Of a stretch of 64,000 nt of DNA, positions 1 to 10,585 are shown piece by piece. Origin of the DNA: Boothiomyces macroporosus (Eukaryota; Chytridiomycota; Chytridiomycetes; Rhizophydiales; Terramycetaceae); the NCBI GenBank assembly GCA_027604185.1, contig JADGKB010000016.1:1-64000 (forward strand). Direction: 5' to 3'. A program made the position numbers and the translations under genes. Positions within the stretch are counted from its first letter, which is position 1; every line of letters starts with the position of its first letter. The notes beneath the pieces are model-generated. The model was not told the DNA's origin, did not search any database, and saw only the letters and a program-made list of their open reading frames with translations.

Positions 1-1
1 G

Positions 2-181
2 AAAGTGTGCTCCTGCAAATCAAATACCTCAGAAAAAGGCTGCAACTGCTCCGGAACCGAAAAGGAAAGTTGCTCATGTACTTCCTCATCCAAAGTCTGT
101 GGATGCAAAAAGAATACTTCGGCAACTGGCTGTTCTTGCTCTGGAACTGAAAAGTCAGTCTGCTCATGTGGAAAAAAGTAA
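2..181 (+). CDS. Metallothionein-like Cys-rich protein, C-terminal part
   Basis: The 3' end of a gene whose start lies before the window. The frame ending at the TAA at 179-181 encodes a chain of CxC pairs (CSC, CNC, CSC, CGC, CSC, CSC) in two copies of a unit of about 28 residues. Each unit has the order V-C-x-C-K, then S-x-T-G-C-x-C-S-G-T-E-K, then C-S-C, and the protein ends C-S-C-G-K-K. Lys, Ser and Thr fill the spacers and no aromatic residue is present. This composition is typical of metallothioneins, which bind Cu, Zn or Cd in the cytosol. The two units also match at DNA level, so the gene probably grew by tandem duplication. The number of upstream units is unknown. A keratin-like or structural Cys-rich protein is possible but less likely. 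Confidence 0.6.
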   Translation, partial: KVCSCKSNTSEKGCNCSGTEKESCSCTSSSKVCGCKKNTSATGCSCSGTEKSVCSCGKK

Positions 182-1197
182 ACCAATAAACCACTTTTGG
201 TGAATTTACTTTATGTAATCGCTATTACCTTTTCGTGATCACTATTCCTATTTGGGATACATTTCTGTTTGATAATTTTTCCATGTCCCCACAATAATCC
301 TATACTTTGTCCATAGAGACACCTGCTTATGGTTACCTCAAGACTCAATTTTATCAATTGAAATGGAATAGATTAGTTTAGGCTAATATTGATTTTGTTG
401 ATATTTCGTTCCTCGATGCAAACAGGACCCTACCACCAACAGCTTACCTGTAATACGCTTCTCAATACTATTAGCGAGATTAATTTGCAATATGAATGAA
501 ACAAAGATAAACAAAAATCTGAAGCAGTCTAAATCATTTATTAGAACTCCGTTTGAGGATATAAAATAACCTTAGATGCTCATGGAAACTAGTGTTGGTG
601 GTCCCATTTTCTAGCATAGCCGTCAAGTGTCGTATTTTGTTTTTTGCCTTTTCCATAAAGTTTATTGTTCCTCTAAAACGCTTTCGTAAGAGTTTCAAAC
701 TCTCGCAAGATCGTATCTTTTGGTAATAGTAAAATTGTTGGTGGGCAATCTAGGCAGCTCTATGGCGAGCTAAAGAGTTAATTCATGCCTTATTCTATCA
801 ATTTAGATAGCGGTTCTGTTATTTCGGATCAACTAATTCACCCGGATGAGTAATAATCATCATGGACTGAATTGCCCAAAAACTGAACGGATAAACACCT
901 TGGGAATGTAATTTTGACAAAGATTTGCTCCATTCCTTTAATCCAATATGAACCCATCGCAAAATGCTTTTCACAGTGTAGTTATGTTATTTGCCTAGAT
1001 TACTAGTTTAAAAGTAACCCAAATGTTGCCGGATATGTTGGTATGCTAATACATCCGTTAGACCCCAACAATTGCAGTGCAATCAACCAGGCGGGATAAT
1101 TTCCATTGGATTTTTGTTCTACTCTGGATAATTTGTTGAAACACACAATGAGATATGGAATCAATTCCATTCATTAAAATATGAATACAGCTCAAGT
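182..1197. other. Gene-poor stretch with no intact gene
   Basis: About 1 kb between the metallothionein-like gene and the SET pseudogene. All six frames are broken by frequent stops, and I could not rebuild exons with the short-intron rules that work in the rest of the window. Short runs of plausible coding sequence (around 395-455 and 785-850 on +) suggest decayed DNA, but no family can be named. Confidence 0.5.
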
Positions 1198-2225
1198 TTA
1201 TTCAAATTCAATTCTTGTGGTGAAATAGTCCGAGCCGTAATCAATAGTGATTTCTTCATCTTGCAAAATGTCTCTTTCTGCAATATACACTACATGGTAA
1301 AGTCCGTTGAATGGGATAAAGCTACGCTAATATTAAAATCAGTTGTCTTGGTATTAGATTCTTCTCCTGCATGATTCACAAACCGCAGATAGTTTCCTTG
1401 CTCCAAGGCACTTATACCTATTTCGACAGATTTCCCATTGATGAATTTTTCAGGATATAGCACTATACTACAGTGCAGTCTGTATTCTCAAAATCATCCG
1501 TTAGTACTCCTGCGTAATAACCAATTACTTGACCGTTCTGAATAAAGCCTTTGGAAAACAAACCAAACCCAGTTAATTTGGAAGCCCATTTAATATAATA
1601 TCTGTCTGATTGATACTGATGCTGGTCCAATTGGAAAAATTCTCTAGTCCTTTCAATATCGTTATCGATCCTAGTCTTGTTTTTAAATTAATATTCACTT
1701 TCGAAAATGTCATAATTTGCAAATAGTTGTTGTACTGCTGGATCTATCCTAATTGAATCCAATGGTTTGACTTTGAACAGAGGGAAATCATCAAATGAAT
1801 ATCTATTATGAATATCGACTGGTGCATCATTTTCAAATGGAATGTGATCAGTATAACTAATATGTGCATCGTAATCTAATTTGTACACTACTTGATCCTT
1901 TCCAGAATCAGCATTTTTACACTGTTGTAAATCTGAATTCAGAATATCAAATAATCAAATTGAATGTAATTTGAAATTTCTGAATTCTGAATCTCTATCA
2001 ACTCCATTTTGAAACAATGAAAGGCAGCTACACGTTTTTCATTTTTGACAGGTACAATGACCTTTTGGAATAGAAATGAACGTATGAATGATTGCCCGTT
2101 TCACGATTGCATACAACTTTTCAATCTGCCAGTCCCATTTTGTGTTTATTACTGTTTGAGTAAAACGTGCTTGAGCAGACTTTGAATTTGATATTCAATT
2201 TTATTTACAAATCTATATACAATAA
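1198..2225 (-). pseudogene. SET-domain protein, frameshifted pseudogene
   Basis: Minus-strand pieces in changing frames together resemble a SET-domain (protein lysine methyltransferase) protein. About 1620-1500 gives G-F-G-L-F-S-K-G-F and G-Q-V-I-G-Y-Y-A-G. About 1420-1370 gives Q-G-N-Y-L-R-F-V-N-H-A-G, matching the family RFxNH motif. About 1280-1220 gives an A-E-R-D-I then D-E-E-I-T-I-D-Y-G-S-D-Y-F end block with the family's catalytic Tyr region. One ordinary 28-nt intron lies near 1661-1688. The frame breaks near 1480, 1325, 1950 and 2085, and no GT-AG intron repairs these breaks. Intact genes elsewhere argue against poor sequence quality, so this is probably a recent pseudogene. An unusual gene with non-canonical introns is the alternative. 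Confidence 0.6.
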
Positions 2226-2708
2226 TAATTTAGTCTATGGTATATTCCAAGGAAAGATGGTATTCAAAATCATTTCGACTTTTCGCTACTGTGAAAGAAC
2301 AACCCCATCATAAAAATGCTCGTCCTTTACAAACTTGATCTTTCTAGTTTGGTAATACTTCTTCAATGCTGCTTGTCTCGACAGTTCTGTCTTTGTAAAG
2401 GTCTTTTGTTCTTTAAGGGTCATTAGATAATTATACTTTTAGCGTTGGCATTCAAATTTATATATCGCGGACCCGGAGATTGATTGGAGTGAAACGACTG
2501 AGTCACAACACACCTCAAAACACTCACACCACAAATTCCATGAATGGTGCAGGTGCGGCTGAATGTCATACTACATCTTGCGCTTTAATTTTCATCTCTA
2601 TTTTATTGGTGTTATGATCGAATTGACATTTACCATTTCCTCACAGGAACAGCAAATGTACAAGCCACACGATGATAAATCTCCAAGATTGATTTTTGTA
2701 AATTTAAA
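2226..2708. other. Intergenic region upstream of ILV3
   Basis: AT-rich spacer between the SET pseudogene and ILV3. It should contain the ILV3 promoter. I see no coding exon, repeat or RNA gene in it. Confidence 0.4.
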
Positions 2709-4493
2709 ATGTATCGATTGCTGAAAAGAAGGTGAGTGCTGCCTAACTCCAGCTACGCAACCAACAAAATCTCTTCACGTATCACACAGCCAAAGTCTCA
2801 AGGTGCATCCCAAGCGATGTGTAATTCAATATTAAAATCTAGTATTGGCAACTGGTTTGAAGCCAGAGCAGCTAAATTTAGCCCAAGTTGGCATCGCTTC
2901 CGTGTGGTATGAAGGAAATCCTTGCAACATGCATCTTTTGGATTTGGCCAACAGTGTTAAAAAAGGAGTTCAAGATGCAGGATTGGTCGGATATAGATTC
3001 AATACTATCGGTGTTTCGGATGGGATCTCTATGGGAACTAGCGGCATGAGCTATTCCCTTCAATCCAGAGAGATCATTGCCGATTCCATTGAAACTGTGA
3101 TGGGCGGACAATGGTATTTGCGGTTTAATTCAGGTACGACGGCAATATTTCTATTCCAGGATGCGACAAAAACATGCCAGGCTGTATGATTGCTATTGCC
3201 AGAGTAAACAGACCAGCCTTGATGGTTTACGGAGGTACAATTCGTGCTGGAACTTCATGCTCTGGCAAACCTCTAGATATTGTATCTGCCTTCCAGTCGT
3301 ATGGTGAGTATTTTGCAGGAAAGATTTCTGAAGAGGAACGTGTAGATATTGTTCATCATGCTTGCCCAGGAGCTGGAGCATGTGGTGGTATGTATACCGC
3401 AAACACTATGGCCAGTTGTATTGAAGCATTGGGTATGACTTTGCCATACTCCAGCTCATGTCCTGCAGAGGATCCAATGAAACAAAAGGAATGTCAACAA
3501 GCGGGAGAAGCAATCAAGTATTTGTTGGAAAACGATATCAAGCCCTCTGATATTATGACTAGAAAGGCTTTTGAAAATGCAATGGTAGTATTGATGGCTC
3601 TTGGAGGGTCAACAAATGCTGTGCTTCACTTGATTGCCATGGCCAAAGCAATTGGAGTAAAGCTGAATATCGATGATTTCCAAAAGTTCAGTGATATGAC
3701 TCCATTCATTGCCGATTTGAAACCAAGTGGTAAATATGTCATGGAAGATTTGCACAAAGTAGGCGGCACACCAGCTGTGCTAAAGTATTTATTGGAAAAG
3801 GGCAGAATTCATGGAGACTGTTTGACAGTAACTGGTAAAACTTTGGAGCAAAACTTGGAATCTTTGCCTGGATTGACACCAGGACAAGATATTATTTATC
3901 CTCTAGAAAAGCCAATCAAACCATCTGGCCATTTGCAAATTCTAAAAGGAAGCTTGGCACCACTTGGTTCAGTTGCAAAAATTACCGGAAAAGAAGGTTT
4001 ATCTTTCAAGGGCAAAGCCAAAGTATACGATTGCGAAGAAGACATGTTGAAAGCTCTGGAAGTTGGTAAAATTGGAAAGGGAGATGTAATTATCATCAGA
4101 TACGAAGGTCCTAAAGGCGGTCCAGGAATGCCAGAAATGTTGACCCCAACCAGCGCAATCATGGGTGCTGGATTAGGAAAAGACGTTGCATTACTTACTG
4201 ATGGAAGATTCTCTGGAGGTTCTCACGGATTTATTATTGGACATATTACTCCTGAAGCTCAAGAAGGAGGTCCAATTGCCTTGGTTGAAGAAGGAGATGT
4301 CATTGAGATTGATGCCAGCAAGCAAACCATCGAATTATTGGTATCAGAAGAGGAGCTAGCTAGAAGAAGAAAGAACTGGGTAATGCCACCATACAAAGCA
4401 ACTAATGGCACCCTATGGAAATTCATTAAAAACGTAAGTATTTTTTAATTGTAGACTACAGACGCATCAAATGGGTGCACAACTGATGAATGA
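2709..4493 (+). CDS. ILV3: Dihydroxy-acid dehydratase
   Basis: Third enzyme of valine/isoleucine synthesis: an Fe-S dehydratase making 2-oxo acids in mitochondria. Five exons are joined by introns at 2732-2752, 2821-2842, 3114-3133 and 4434-4454 (20-22 nt), giving 566 aa, the normal family length. The start M-Y-R-L-L-K-R-S-Y-A-T is a basic, Ser-rich mitochondrial presequence. Family blocks follow in order: S-Q-A-M-L-x-[29 protein letters not shown] and the cluster motif [10 protein letters not shown]. Later come [23 protein letters not shown] and a C-terminal D-A-S-N-G-C. The third intron is a clear 20-mer, GTATTTGCGGTTTAATTCAG. The organism can therefore make branched-chain amino acids, which argues against an extremely reduced parasite. 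Confidence 0.96.
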
Positions 4494-4518
4494 TTCAATA
4501 AAATCCATGTTGATAAGT

Positions 4519-5279
4519 TTATTCGACTGGTACATAAGAGGTTACATTCTTTTCAGTCACTATCTTGTAGAGTTTACCAGAGCCAACAGCTTTGGTTCCT
4601 TCAGCCCAGTGAACAAGCTGATTGGCAATTTCAGGCATAGGAGTCCAGGTAGAAGTATCACCGCCACCCATATACTTTCTGTTGTTTGGAGTGTCCAAAG
4701 TAACTGGCAAGATACCAGCTACATGAGCACCAGCAGGCAATCCAGAGTCTGGTCCAGCGGCAGATTTAACCAAATGATGAACAGCAGCTTTAGCCATTCC
4801 GTAAGCAATCATTGATGGAGTTCCGTGGGTAGCTGCTGCTGCTCCAGTAAGAACCTACCATAAAAATTGAATTACCAAGAGACCACCTTGCTTCAAGTGT
4901 AATGCAGCCAATTTGGCGGTAATAATCGATGAGCTAACAGATTGGTTCATCATCAATTCAACATTATCATAAACGTTTTCATCCAAGAGATTACCTACAT
5001 TAAAAACCGAATACCACCGGCCCATCCACCAGCAACGTTAATAATAGTATCAATCTTTTCGCCATTCAAGATTTCAGTCAGCTTGTTGTTTACAAGAGTT
5101 CCAATTTGCTTTGTTCCACTCATTCCTCTTTCAAGAGTGATATTGTTATTTGCTTGATCGTTTGAAGCAAAATCAACGGCAGTAGTTTTCCATGCTTTTG
5201 CTTGGAATGCTTCTACGATGATTCTTCCTAGCGCTCCAGATCCACCGTAGACTAGAACATGTTTAGTTGCGTTTGCCAT
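4519..5279 (-). CDS. Dihydropteridine reductase-like SDR
   Basis: Short-chain dehydrogenase closest to QDPR, which regenerates tetrahydrobiopterin with NADH. Introns at 4995-5014 (20 nt) and 4855-4875 (21 nt) give 239 aa, the family's usual size. Visible motifs are V-L-V-Y-G-G-S-G-A-L-G (nucleotide fold), I-I-N-V-A-G-G-W-A-G-G, and Y-G-M-A-K-A-A-V-H (catalytic Tyr-x3-Lys). A typical QDPR ending follows, L-P-V-T-L-D-T-P-N-N-R-K. I chose the start at 5279 (M-A-N-A-T-K-H) because it places the glycine loop at the usual distance. In-frame Met codons at 5288 and 5321 would add a short leader. It converges with ILV3; the two stops are 25 nt apart. Confidence 0.85.
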
Positions 5280-5321
5280 TTTTTGCATTTTGGGGAAAAA
5301 GACAGCATGCTTTATACTCAT

Positions 5322-5721
5322 TTCACTGGCCGTGTGGAAATCAGGACCTTACTAATCTGGCACAGGCGGGGGCTAGTTATGAAGTTATATTGAGTTGGTG
5401 TTTTGCACTCTATTGCCAGCCTTTTTTTTGAATTGGTGGGGACTTGAAGTTAAAAGCCAATTCAGCCTGCCTCGATCAATTGCGGTATTTCCAACATCCT
5501 TTTTTTGATAGAGTTATTTACAGGTGGAAATACAATCCCGCGATTAATTCCGTGGACAGTCATCAAAAGCTGCCCTAACAGACTAATAAATCTGACAATC
5601 GAACAGTAAGAGAATCAACTGCAAGGTAACCAACTCAATTCTATTAAAAAGAGAAAGACAAAAACTACCGAACGCCCCAGCTAACGAAACGAAGGCTTGA
5701 AAAGGAATTTGTTTACAATTA
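5322..5721. other. Divergent promoter region
   Basis: About 400 nt between the divergent QDPR-like and CYSTM genes. It holds A/T-rich tracts and no detectable exon. It presumably contains both promoters. Confidence 0.4.
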
Positions 5722-6369
5722 ATGTCCACACCGTTTGTACCGCCTACTGTCCTTGGTCCTAAAGCGAGCCAGTATCCTGCGCAGAATGGCTACCCTCAGC
5801 AGTTGAGCAGCCAGACAATGCCGTACCAAGGAACACCAAATGTTCAAGTACCACAGCAATACCATAGCATGAATTACCCTAGCCAAGGGCAAACTTACCC
5901 AACCAGCCAATATCCACAAAACCAACAGTATGCACAATCCAATGTTGGATCGGCAGTAGGATACCAGTCACCACAACAGCAACTCCAACAATTTCCGAAT
6001 CAAGTACAGTATCCCCCACAGCAAGTACAATATCAACAGCAAACTCTCAATACTCAACAATTCTACCAACCTAGCCAGCAAATTCAATCCCAATTCCCAA
6101 CAAATCCAATGCAGTCTCCGCAATATCAGCAAACGATCAATCCCCAGCAGCAAATGAATCAGCAACAAATCCATAATCAGCAATATCAGCAAGTGTCTAA
6201 CCAACCAATGAAACCAAACTCTCAAAACCCAACCTCTGTTCAACCTTCGAGTCAACCCGAGCCGACTACTGTCCCGCAAAACAAAAAGAATCAAGCGGGA
6301 AACCTGTGTGCTGGCTGTGCTGCTGCGGGTGCCTGTCTGTTCTGTCTCTTTGAATGCTGCATAGGCTAG
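5722..6369 (+). CDS. Pro/Gln-rich protein with CYSTM-like Cys-rich tail
   Basis: An intronless 215-aa protein. Residues 1-190 are low complexity, rich in Gln, Pro, Tyr, Asn and Ser with repeated Y-P-x-x-Q and Q-Q-x-Q-Q runs, like prion-like or annexin-type tails. The last 20 residues (from G-N-L-C-A-G-C) form a small hydrophobic Cys cluster that matches the CYSTM module of small tail-anchored proteins in fungi and plants. Such proteins are usually membrane-associated through this tail and linked to stress tolerance. The role here is inferred from architecture only. Its stop is 31 nt from that of the convergent NDUFS5-like gene. Confidence 0.7.
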   Translation: MSTPFVPPTVLGPKASQYPAQNGYPQQLSSQTMPYQGTPNVQVPQQYHSMNYPSQGQTYPTSQYPQNQQYAQSNVGSAVGYQSPQQQLQQFPNQVQYPPQQVQYQQQTLNTQQFYQPSQQIQSQFPTNPMQSPQYQQTINPQQQMNQQQIHNQQYQQVSNQPMKPNSQNPTSVQPSSQPEPTTVPQNKKNQAGNLCAGCAAAGACLFCLFECCIG

Positions 6370-6399
6370 AAATCCAAATAAAATTTGTTCTTATATTTA

Positions 6400-6622
6400 T
6401 TAAGCCTTTTGTTTCTTTTCCCACTCGTCCCTAACTAACGCAATTCTAGCCAACTACATTAACAAAACTTACTTCCTTTTTATGAAACAAACATTCCTGG
6501 TAATCTTCAAACGCATTTTTACATTCTCCTTGTTGCTCTGATTGTACATGGCATTTGGCGAATTCCTGCCAGAATGGAAAACATCTTCCTCTTCCTCCAT
6601 TTGTTCCAAAGCCTGACGACAT
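6400..6622 (-). CDS. Complex I subunit NDUFS5-like (twin CX9C)
   Basis: A 67-aa accessory subunit of mitochondrial NADH:ubiquinone oxidoreductase on the intermembrane-space side. The start M-S-S-G-F-G-T-N-G-G-R-G-R-C-F-P-F-W-Q-E is characteristic of NDUFS5. Two CX9C motifs are present, C-x9-C in CFPFWQEFAKC and again in CKNAFEDYQEC. A 19-nt intron (6454-6472, GTAAGTTTTGTTAATGTAG) must be removed to reach the end E-W-E-K-K-Q-K-A. I preferred the Met at 6622 over one 30 nt upstream because it starts the conserved block. Complex I is therefore retained. Confidence 0.85.
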
Positions 6623-6901
6623 TTTAGATTTGATTAAAAAAATGAAATGCAAAAAAATGTAGTAATTGGCTGTAATCCTACTAGGAATGTAGGTAATTAT
6701 GTGGAATTATTATGGGGAGTAAGTGGGAATGTTTTACTATGTACTTGTAACAGTATAGTAACGTAGTAGAGTATAGTAGCACAGTTGAACATATAGTAAC
6801 TCTGTAAACTGTGAAATACAAACAAGAATGTTGCACAGAGCCATGCTGTAACTCGTACCCCATAGTAAAACAAACTGATATTTAGAATGAAATGAAAATG
6901 A

Positions 6902-8266
6902 TTATATTTCAGCCAACATGTTTGTCAGTTGAATCAAGACATCCTGGGTTTCTTCAGGATTAGTAATCCACTAACGTTAAAAGTATTTACAATGGTACAA
7001 CAGCAATTTCTAGTTGCAATATCATTCCCAGTTGAAAGGAATTGATCGCCAACATGCAGAGTCTCGTGTCCTTCGGTTTTTAATAGTTCTTGAAGCACTT
7101 TGACACCGATTAGTTTGTTACCTATATCTACCCATACATCACTCCCGCCATTGAATGCGCAGTATGGGATTGTGTTTGAAAATGGAATAGAGATTGACTT
7201 GCCTATTCTTCTCCTTTTTGTAGTTGGTGAGCCTGGGATTTTGTTGAAATTGTGTTGGTCTAGAACAGCTTGGACAGCTAGTGATAATTCATCCAACTTT
7301 TTTAGTTTGATTTACCTGTTCGCGAGATAACTTGAATCCTGGTTTAGGAGATACACCGACTGCTCTCATCTTTCGAATAATAGAAACTTTTTGCTCGTAT
7401 CCCATTTCTTTGAGTCTCTTTTTCAAGTGATTTTCAGCAACATTGAGCATTTCCTGGATACGATCCTCATCTGTAGACCACTCTTTCAAGAACTCTGGCT
7501 GGTATTCTTCTTCTGGAATATAGTGCAAGTGCTCATCCTCAGGGCTGTATTGGAACAGATAGTTGCCTAGATTAGCAAGATTTACATTCTCCTCCAAGTA
7601 CATAAAAGTTGGAAAATATATCCTTGTTCTTTTTAAAGTTTCTAAACCCATCTAGCAGCCCAGATAGTCGTTGTTCGTATCTTACTGCATCGCCCGGATA
7701 TCCAGCAGCAGTTACAATAGCTACTTTGATTCCATGCTGCAGTAACGAAATAATTAGCCCAACCAATGCTGAATCTTTAGCAAAATCTTGTCCATCGGCA
7801 TACAAAGTGTAATCTCCATCAAAAGTAATAAGCTTCAATTGCTTTGCGATTTCTAAAATTTGGGCGTGATTTAGCAAGTGACGAATATCGTTGAACGATG
7901 GCGGTACAAATCTTCTAGTTGAAATCGATCTATTCTCATTGATATATTCATAAGCTTGCTGCAGAGGAAGCTTTGTAAAGAACCGCCTTTGTTAACTTTC
8001 AAATACCCCAAAGATGGAACAAGCCTATTCAACCTCGCGCTGTCCGGTTTGCCCATCTGAACACAGTTGATGTGATCTTCAACTAGCTCTTCAATACATC
8101 CAAGAATTTCCAAATATCTTGGAGTATTTCGATCCTGCTGTTCTTTTGGTTTTGTTGATAAAATAAACGGTGTTAGTAAGAGCGACTTTATAAATTCGAT
8201 AAAGCGGTCTCGTTTGTGTGCTCTGAGCTGATAAGTAACGTCGTAGAGTGATGTGCGGGAGGACAT
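6902..8266 (-). CDS. ISN1: IMP-specific 5'-nucleotidase
   Basis: Fungal-type ISN1, which dephosphorylates IMP to inosine. The 426 aa (yeast about 450) begin M-S-S-R and include L-K-S-H-like R-A-H-K-R-D, the block R-L-N-R-L-V-P-S-L-G and F-V-P-P-S-F-N-D-I-R-H. The HAD-type aspartate motif follows as I-T-F-D-G-D-Y-T-L-Y, then A-I-V-T-A-A-G-Y-P, and later G-G-S-D-V-W-V-D and H-V-G-D-Q-F-L-S-T-G-N-D. Introns at 7567-7585 (19), 7297-7315 (19) and 6971-6990 (20) are standard. The first, around 7971-7996, is atypical: its donor is GTTAAC, it is 26 nt, and a 38-nt alternative acceptor also keeps the frame. ISN1 supports a fungal affinity. Confidence 0.92.
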
Positions 8267-8556
8267 TTACAAAAAAATTCTAGTCACGCAGCTTCCGCAT
8301 CGGCATCCTAAAAAAGGGGCGGCGCCAAACGGCACATTGACTCTTATGACTTGTTTTGATGAACAATTGCGGAATGTTCAATCCTGGCTGGCACACTTGA
8401 ATTTGCTGGGGCAAAAGCAACCCTAGGAGTTGGGGTTTGATTCCGAGGATTATCAGTGATTGTATATCTGTTTCTTCAAGCTTAACATTTGTCAAACGAG
8501 AAGCTGTCCGTATGATATAAAGCCTAAATTGCTTGCAAATTATGATACACAATAAT

Positions 8557-9066
8557 TTATTGACAAGTAGGGGTATGCCCAAATGTATTTGCAGGCATAG
8601 CAGGGTTTCTGTCACCACCTTTGACTTTGGCGAGACAATCTGCTAGTTTCCCTGCACCAGATGCACCAGCAGCAGCACCACAAGCGTTACATTTTGCAAT
8701 CAAGGCTTCAGCAGAAGTTACAGCAAATGATCCTGATGAAGTGCACAGTGATCCATTCAAATTGCCGCAAGGTGGTAATCTTTGGTCGTTAGACGCGTTG
8801 GTGTTTGTATTTGTGACAACTGCCTTGGAGTCATTAGCACCTTTTCCGTTAACAGCTTTTCCGTTACCACCTTTTCCATTAGCACCTTTTCCACTAGCAC
8901 CCTTTCCATTAGCACCTTTTCTATTAGCAGCTTTACCCTTTCCCTTGTTCTTTTTCTTGCCTTTTTCTTTGGTTTTTGCAGGATCACGAGCAACAAGTTC
9001 ACTAGATTGCGGAATCACAACAGCATTGACAGCAACAGTAGCAAGCAGAGCAATAAAGAATTTCAT
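8557..9066 (-). CDS. Secreted protein with Lys-Gly-Ala-Asn repeats
   Basis: About 169 aa from the Met at 9066 (an in-frame Met at 9078 adds four residues). The N-terminus M-K-F-F-I-A-L-L-A-T-V-A-V-N-A is a classical signal peptide. Next come a basic stretch, six or seven degenerate G-K-G-A-N/S-G units (about residues 45-85), and a C-terminal part with six cysteines (C-G-N-L-N-G-S-L-C, C-N-A-C, a D-C, and a final T-C-Q) that could form disulfides. I recognise no family. A cell-wall or host-surface protein is a reasonable inference. Strong repeat-driven codon bias also creates long open frames on the opposite strand. Confidence 0.65.
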   Translation of the reverse strand: MKFFIALLATVAVNAVVIPQSSELVARDPAKTKEKGKKKNKGKGKAANRKGANGKGASGKGANGKGGNGKAVNGKGANDSKAVVTNTNTNASNDQRLPPCGNLNGSLCTSSGSFAVTSAEALIAKCNACGAAAGASGAGKLADCLAKVKGGDRNPAMPANTFGHTPTCQ

Positions 9067-9546
9067 ATTAACAGCCATCTATTGAACTTGTTATTTATAA
9101 CCTTGGGGCTTCTTGAAAAAAGCGGTTGGGGGTTTCAGGCTCTTTTTTGCGTCTCGTCTGGTTCCTGTGGTTTGGGTCTTGAGTGGATTGGTAATGACAT
9201 CAATGGGGCCAAGGTCTTTCACTATTCATGGCGGACATTTGTCTGACTATTCCGCTCTGAATGAGCCGTCAGAGTAAACCGGTTTCAGCCCACTAATGAT
9301 TGATCATATAGATGGAGAGAAAGGTTTGTTTCCATGGAGTTGAGATACAGATATTTTATCCACATTTGTTAGAATTCACAATCCTGCAATTAGAGCACTC
9401 CACAGCGCAATCTGGCCAAAGTAACATACAAGTTTGTGATTAGAGACGAACGGGTTAGTTGGTTTCAGTTAATTCACAAGTCCATAAATTTTCGGTTCAT
9501 CTCTTTGGACATCATTCCCCAAAAATCCTCCGAAAACTTTTTCTCA
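9067..9546. other. Divergent promoter region
   Basis: About 480 nt between the divergent secreted-protein and receptor genes. No exon, repeat or RNA gene is visible. Confidence 0.35.
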
Positions 9547-10410
9547 ATGGCATATGCACCAGACGAACTACAAGCACTATTCATCACGATCAGAGTAGGA
9601 TCTGCCATCGGCATAGTAGGATTAATCCTCACATTCGTGGTAACATTATTCTAACAGAGATGTTTTACGTGAGAAAAGAAGAAATCAACACCCCGATTGG
9701 AAAGCTAATGTTTGCAATGACTGTAGCTGGACTAGTTGAATCGCCTTTTAAATTCATTGGACGGGATGGGGTTAACGCTGGAATTAATAGTCCACTCTGT
9801 ATATCCCAAGCATTAATCATTATTTGGGGTAACTTGGCATCGATATTCTTTTACTGCGGCATTTCCCTTTCTGCCTTGTATTTACTATTCTTTGACGGAC
9901 AGTTATCTACCATAAAGAGTCGCCAGTGGATTGTTATCTTGGTTGGGTTTCTCTTTCCTGCTGTCCCGACCATTCTGGTCAATTTCTTACCAAGTATAAA
10001 CAAGAAGCCAATTATAGGCGATGCAGATCTGTATTTATAGTTAACCTAGGTGGTGTTTCATCACTGGTAGTTATTTCAATTACCAAATTGCTTTGCAGTA
10101 TATCATCGTTTGGGCGTCATTCATTTTCAATACGGTTGCACTAGTATTTATCTGGATAAGAATGACATCCTTGTCGCAGGGTCTTCATATTGACTTTAAG
10201 AATGACAAGAGTGATCAGTTAAAGAACTTTGTGCTTGCTAGATTGGTCGGCTTACTTTTAGCCTTTTTCATCTCTTGGGTCTTTCCTAGCTTATATCGAA
10301 TAGTTACTTACTACCAAGGCCCTAACTTTACGTTGGCAATGTTATTGGGTATGTTTGGGCCGTCCAGAGGTATATTCAACTTTCTCGCCTTTTTTTATTC
10401 TTGGTGGTAA
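9547..10410 (+). CDS. Seven-transmembrane receptor, cAMP-receptor-like
   Basis: Three exons (introns 9640-9659 and 10031-10049) encode 274 aa with seven hydrophobic segments. TM1 is near residues 12-33, TM2 near 45-58, TM3 near 75-105, TM4 near 115-135, TM5 near 155-180, TM6 near 200-225 and TM7 near 235-270. A Cys before TM3 and a D-L-W-C-F-I motif before TM5 resemble class E/cAMP-like GPCRs of fungi and amoebae. It probably senses an outside signal through a G protein; the ligand is unknown. The first intron is notable because the frame needs the second AG in CAGAG, two bases after a usable CAG. I began at M-A-Y-A-P; 37 further open codons upstream are probably untranslated. Confidence 0.72.
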
Positions 10411-10585
10411 TCATGGTTAAGTGTAGGTATTTTGCTCCTGATGGTCCTGGAAGTTTGTACAGTTCTGTCCACCAGAGTACAGATAGCACCGCTATCAACT
10501 CTGACAACAAAATCATTATTATAGAATAGTATTTCAAAATAAAGTGTTTTAATAGCTTGTGTTGGACGCGATTTTTCATCTTTTG

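Noticed and set aside
182..1197. Possible decayed retroelement or second pseudogene
   Set aside because: Some peptide fragments look coding-like, but I could not match reverse transcriptase or integrase motifs, and no terminal repeats are visible.
1441..1490. Very short 9-nt intron (GTAGTATAG) rescuing the SET gene
   Set aside because: Removing nine bases does not change the frame, so it cannot repair the break; a frameshift is the simpler reading.
5968..6294. Leu-rich minus-strand frame opposite the Gln-rich protein
   Set aside because: Complement of CAG/CAA repeats, which always reads as Leu; no independent support.
6749..6800. GTAGTATAGTA-like repetition
   Set aside because: Low-complexity AT-rich spacer without a consistent unit length.
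8280..8618. 112-codon minus-strand open frame upstream of ISN1
   Set aside because: No domain, runs into the secreted protein's coding end, and has no start context or intron signals.
8621..9246. Plus-strand open frames rich in Pro/Phe or Ser/Thr opposite the secreted protein
   Set aside because: They are shadows of the Lys-Gly-Ala-Asn repeats; the minus strand has a proper signal peptide and Cys pattern.
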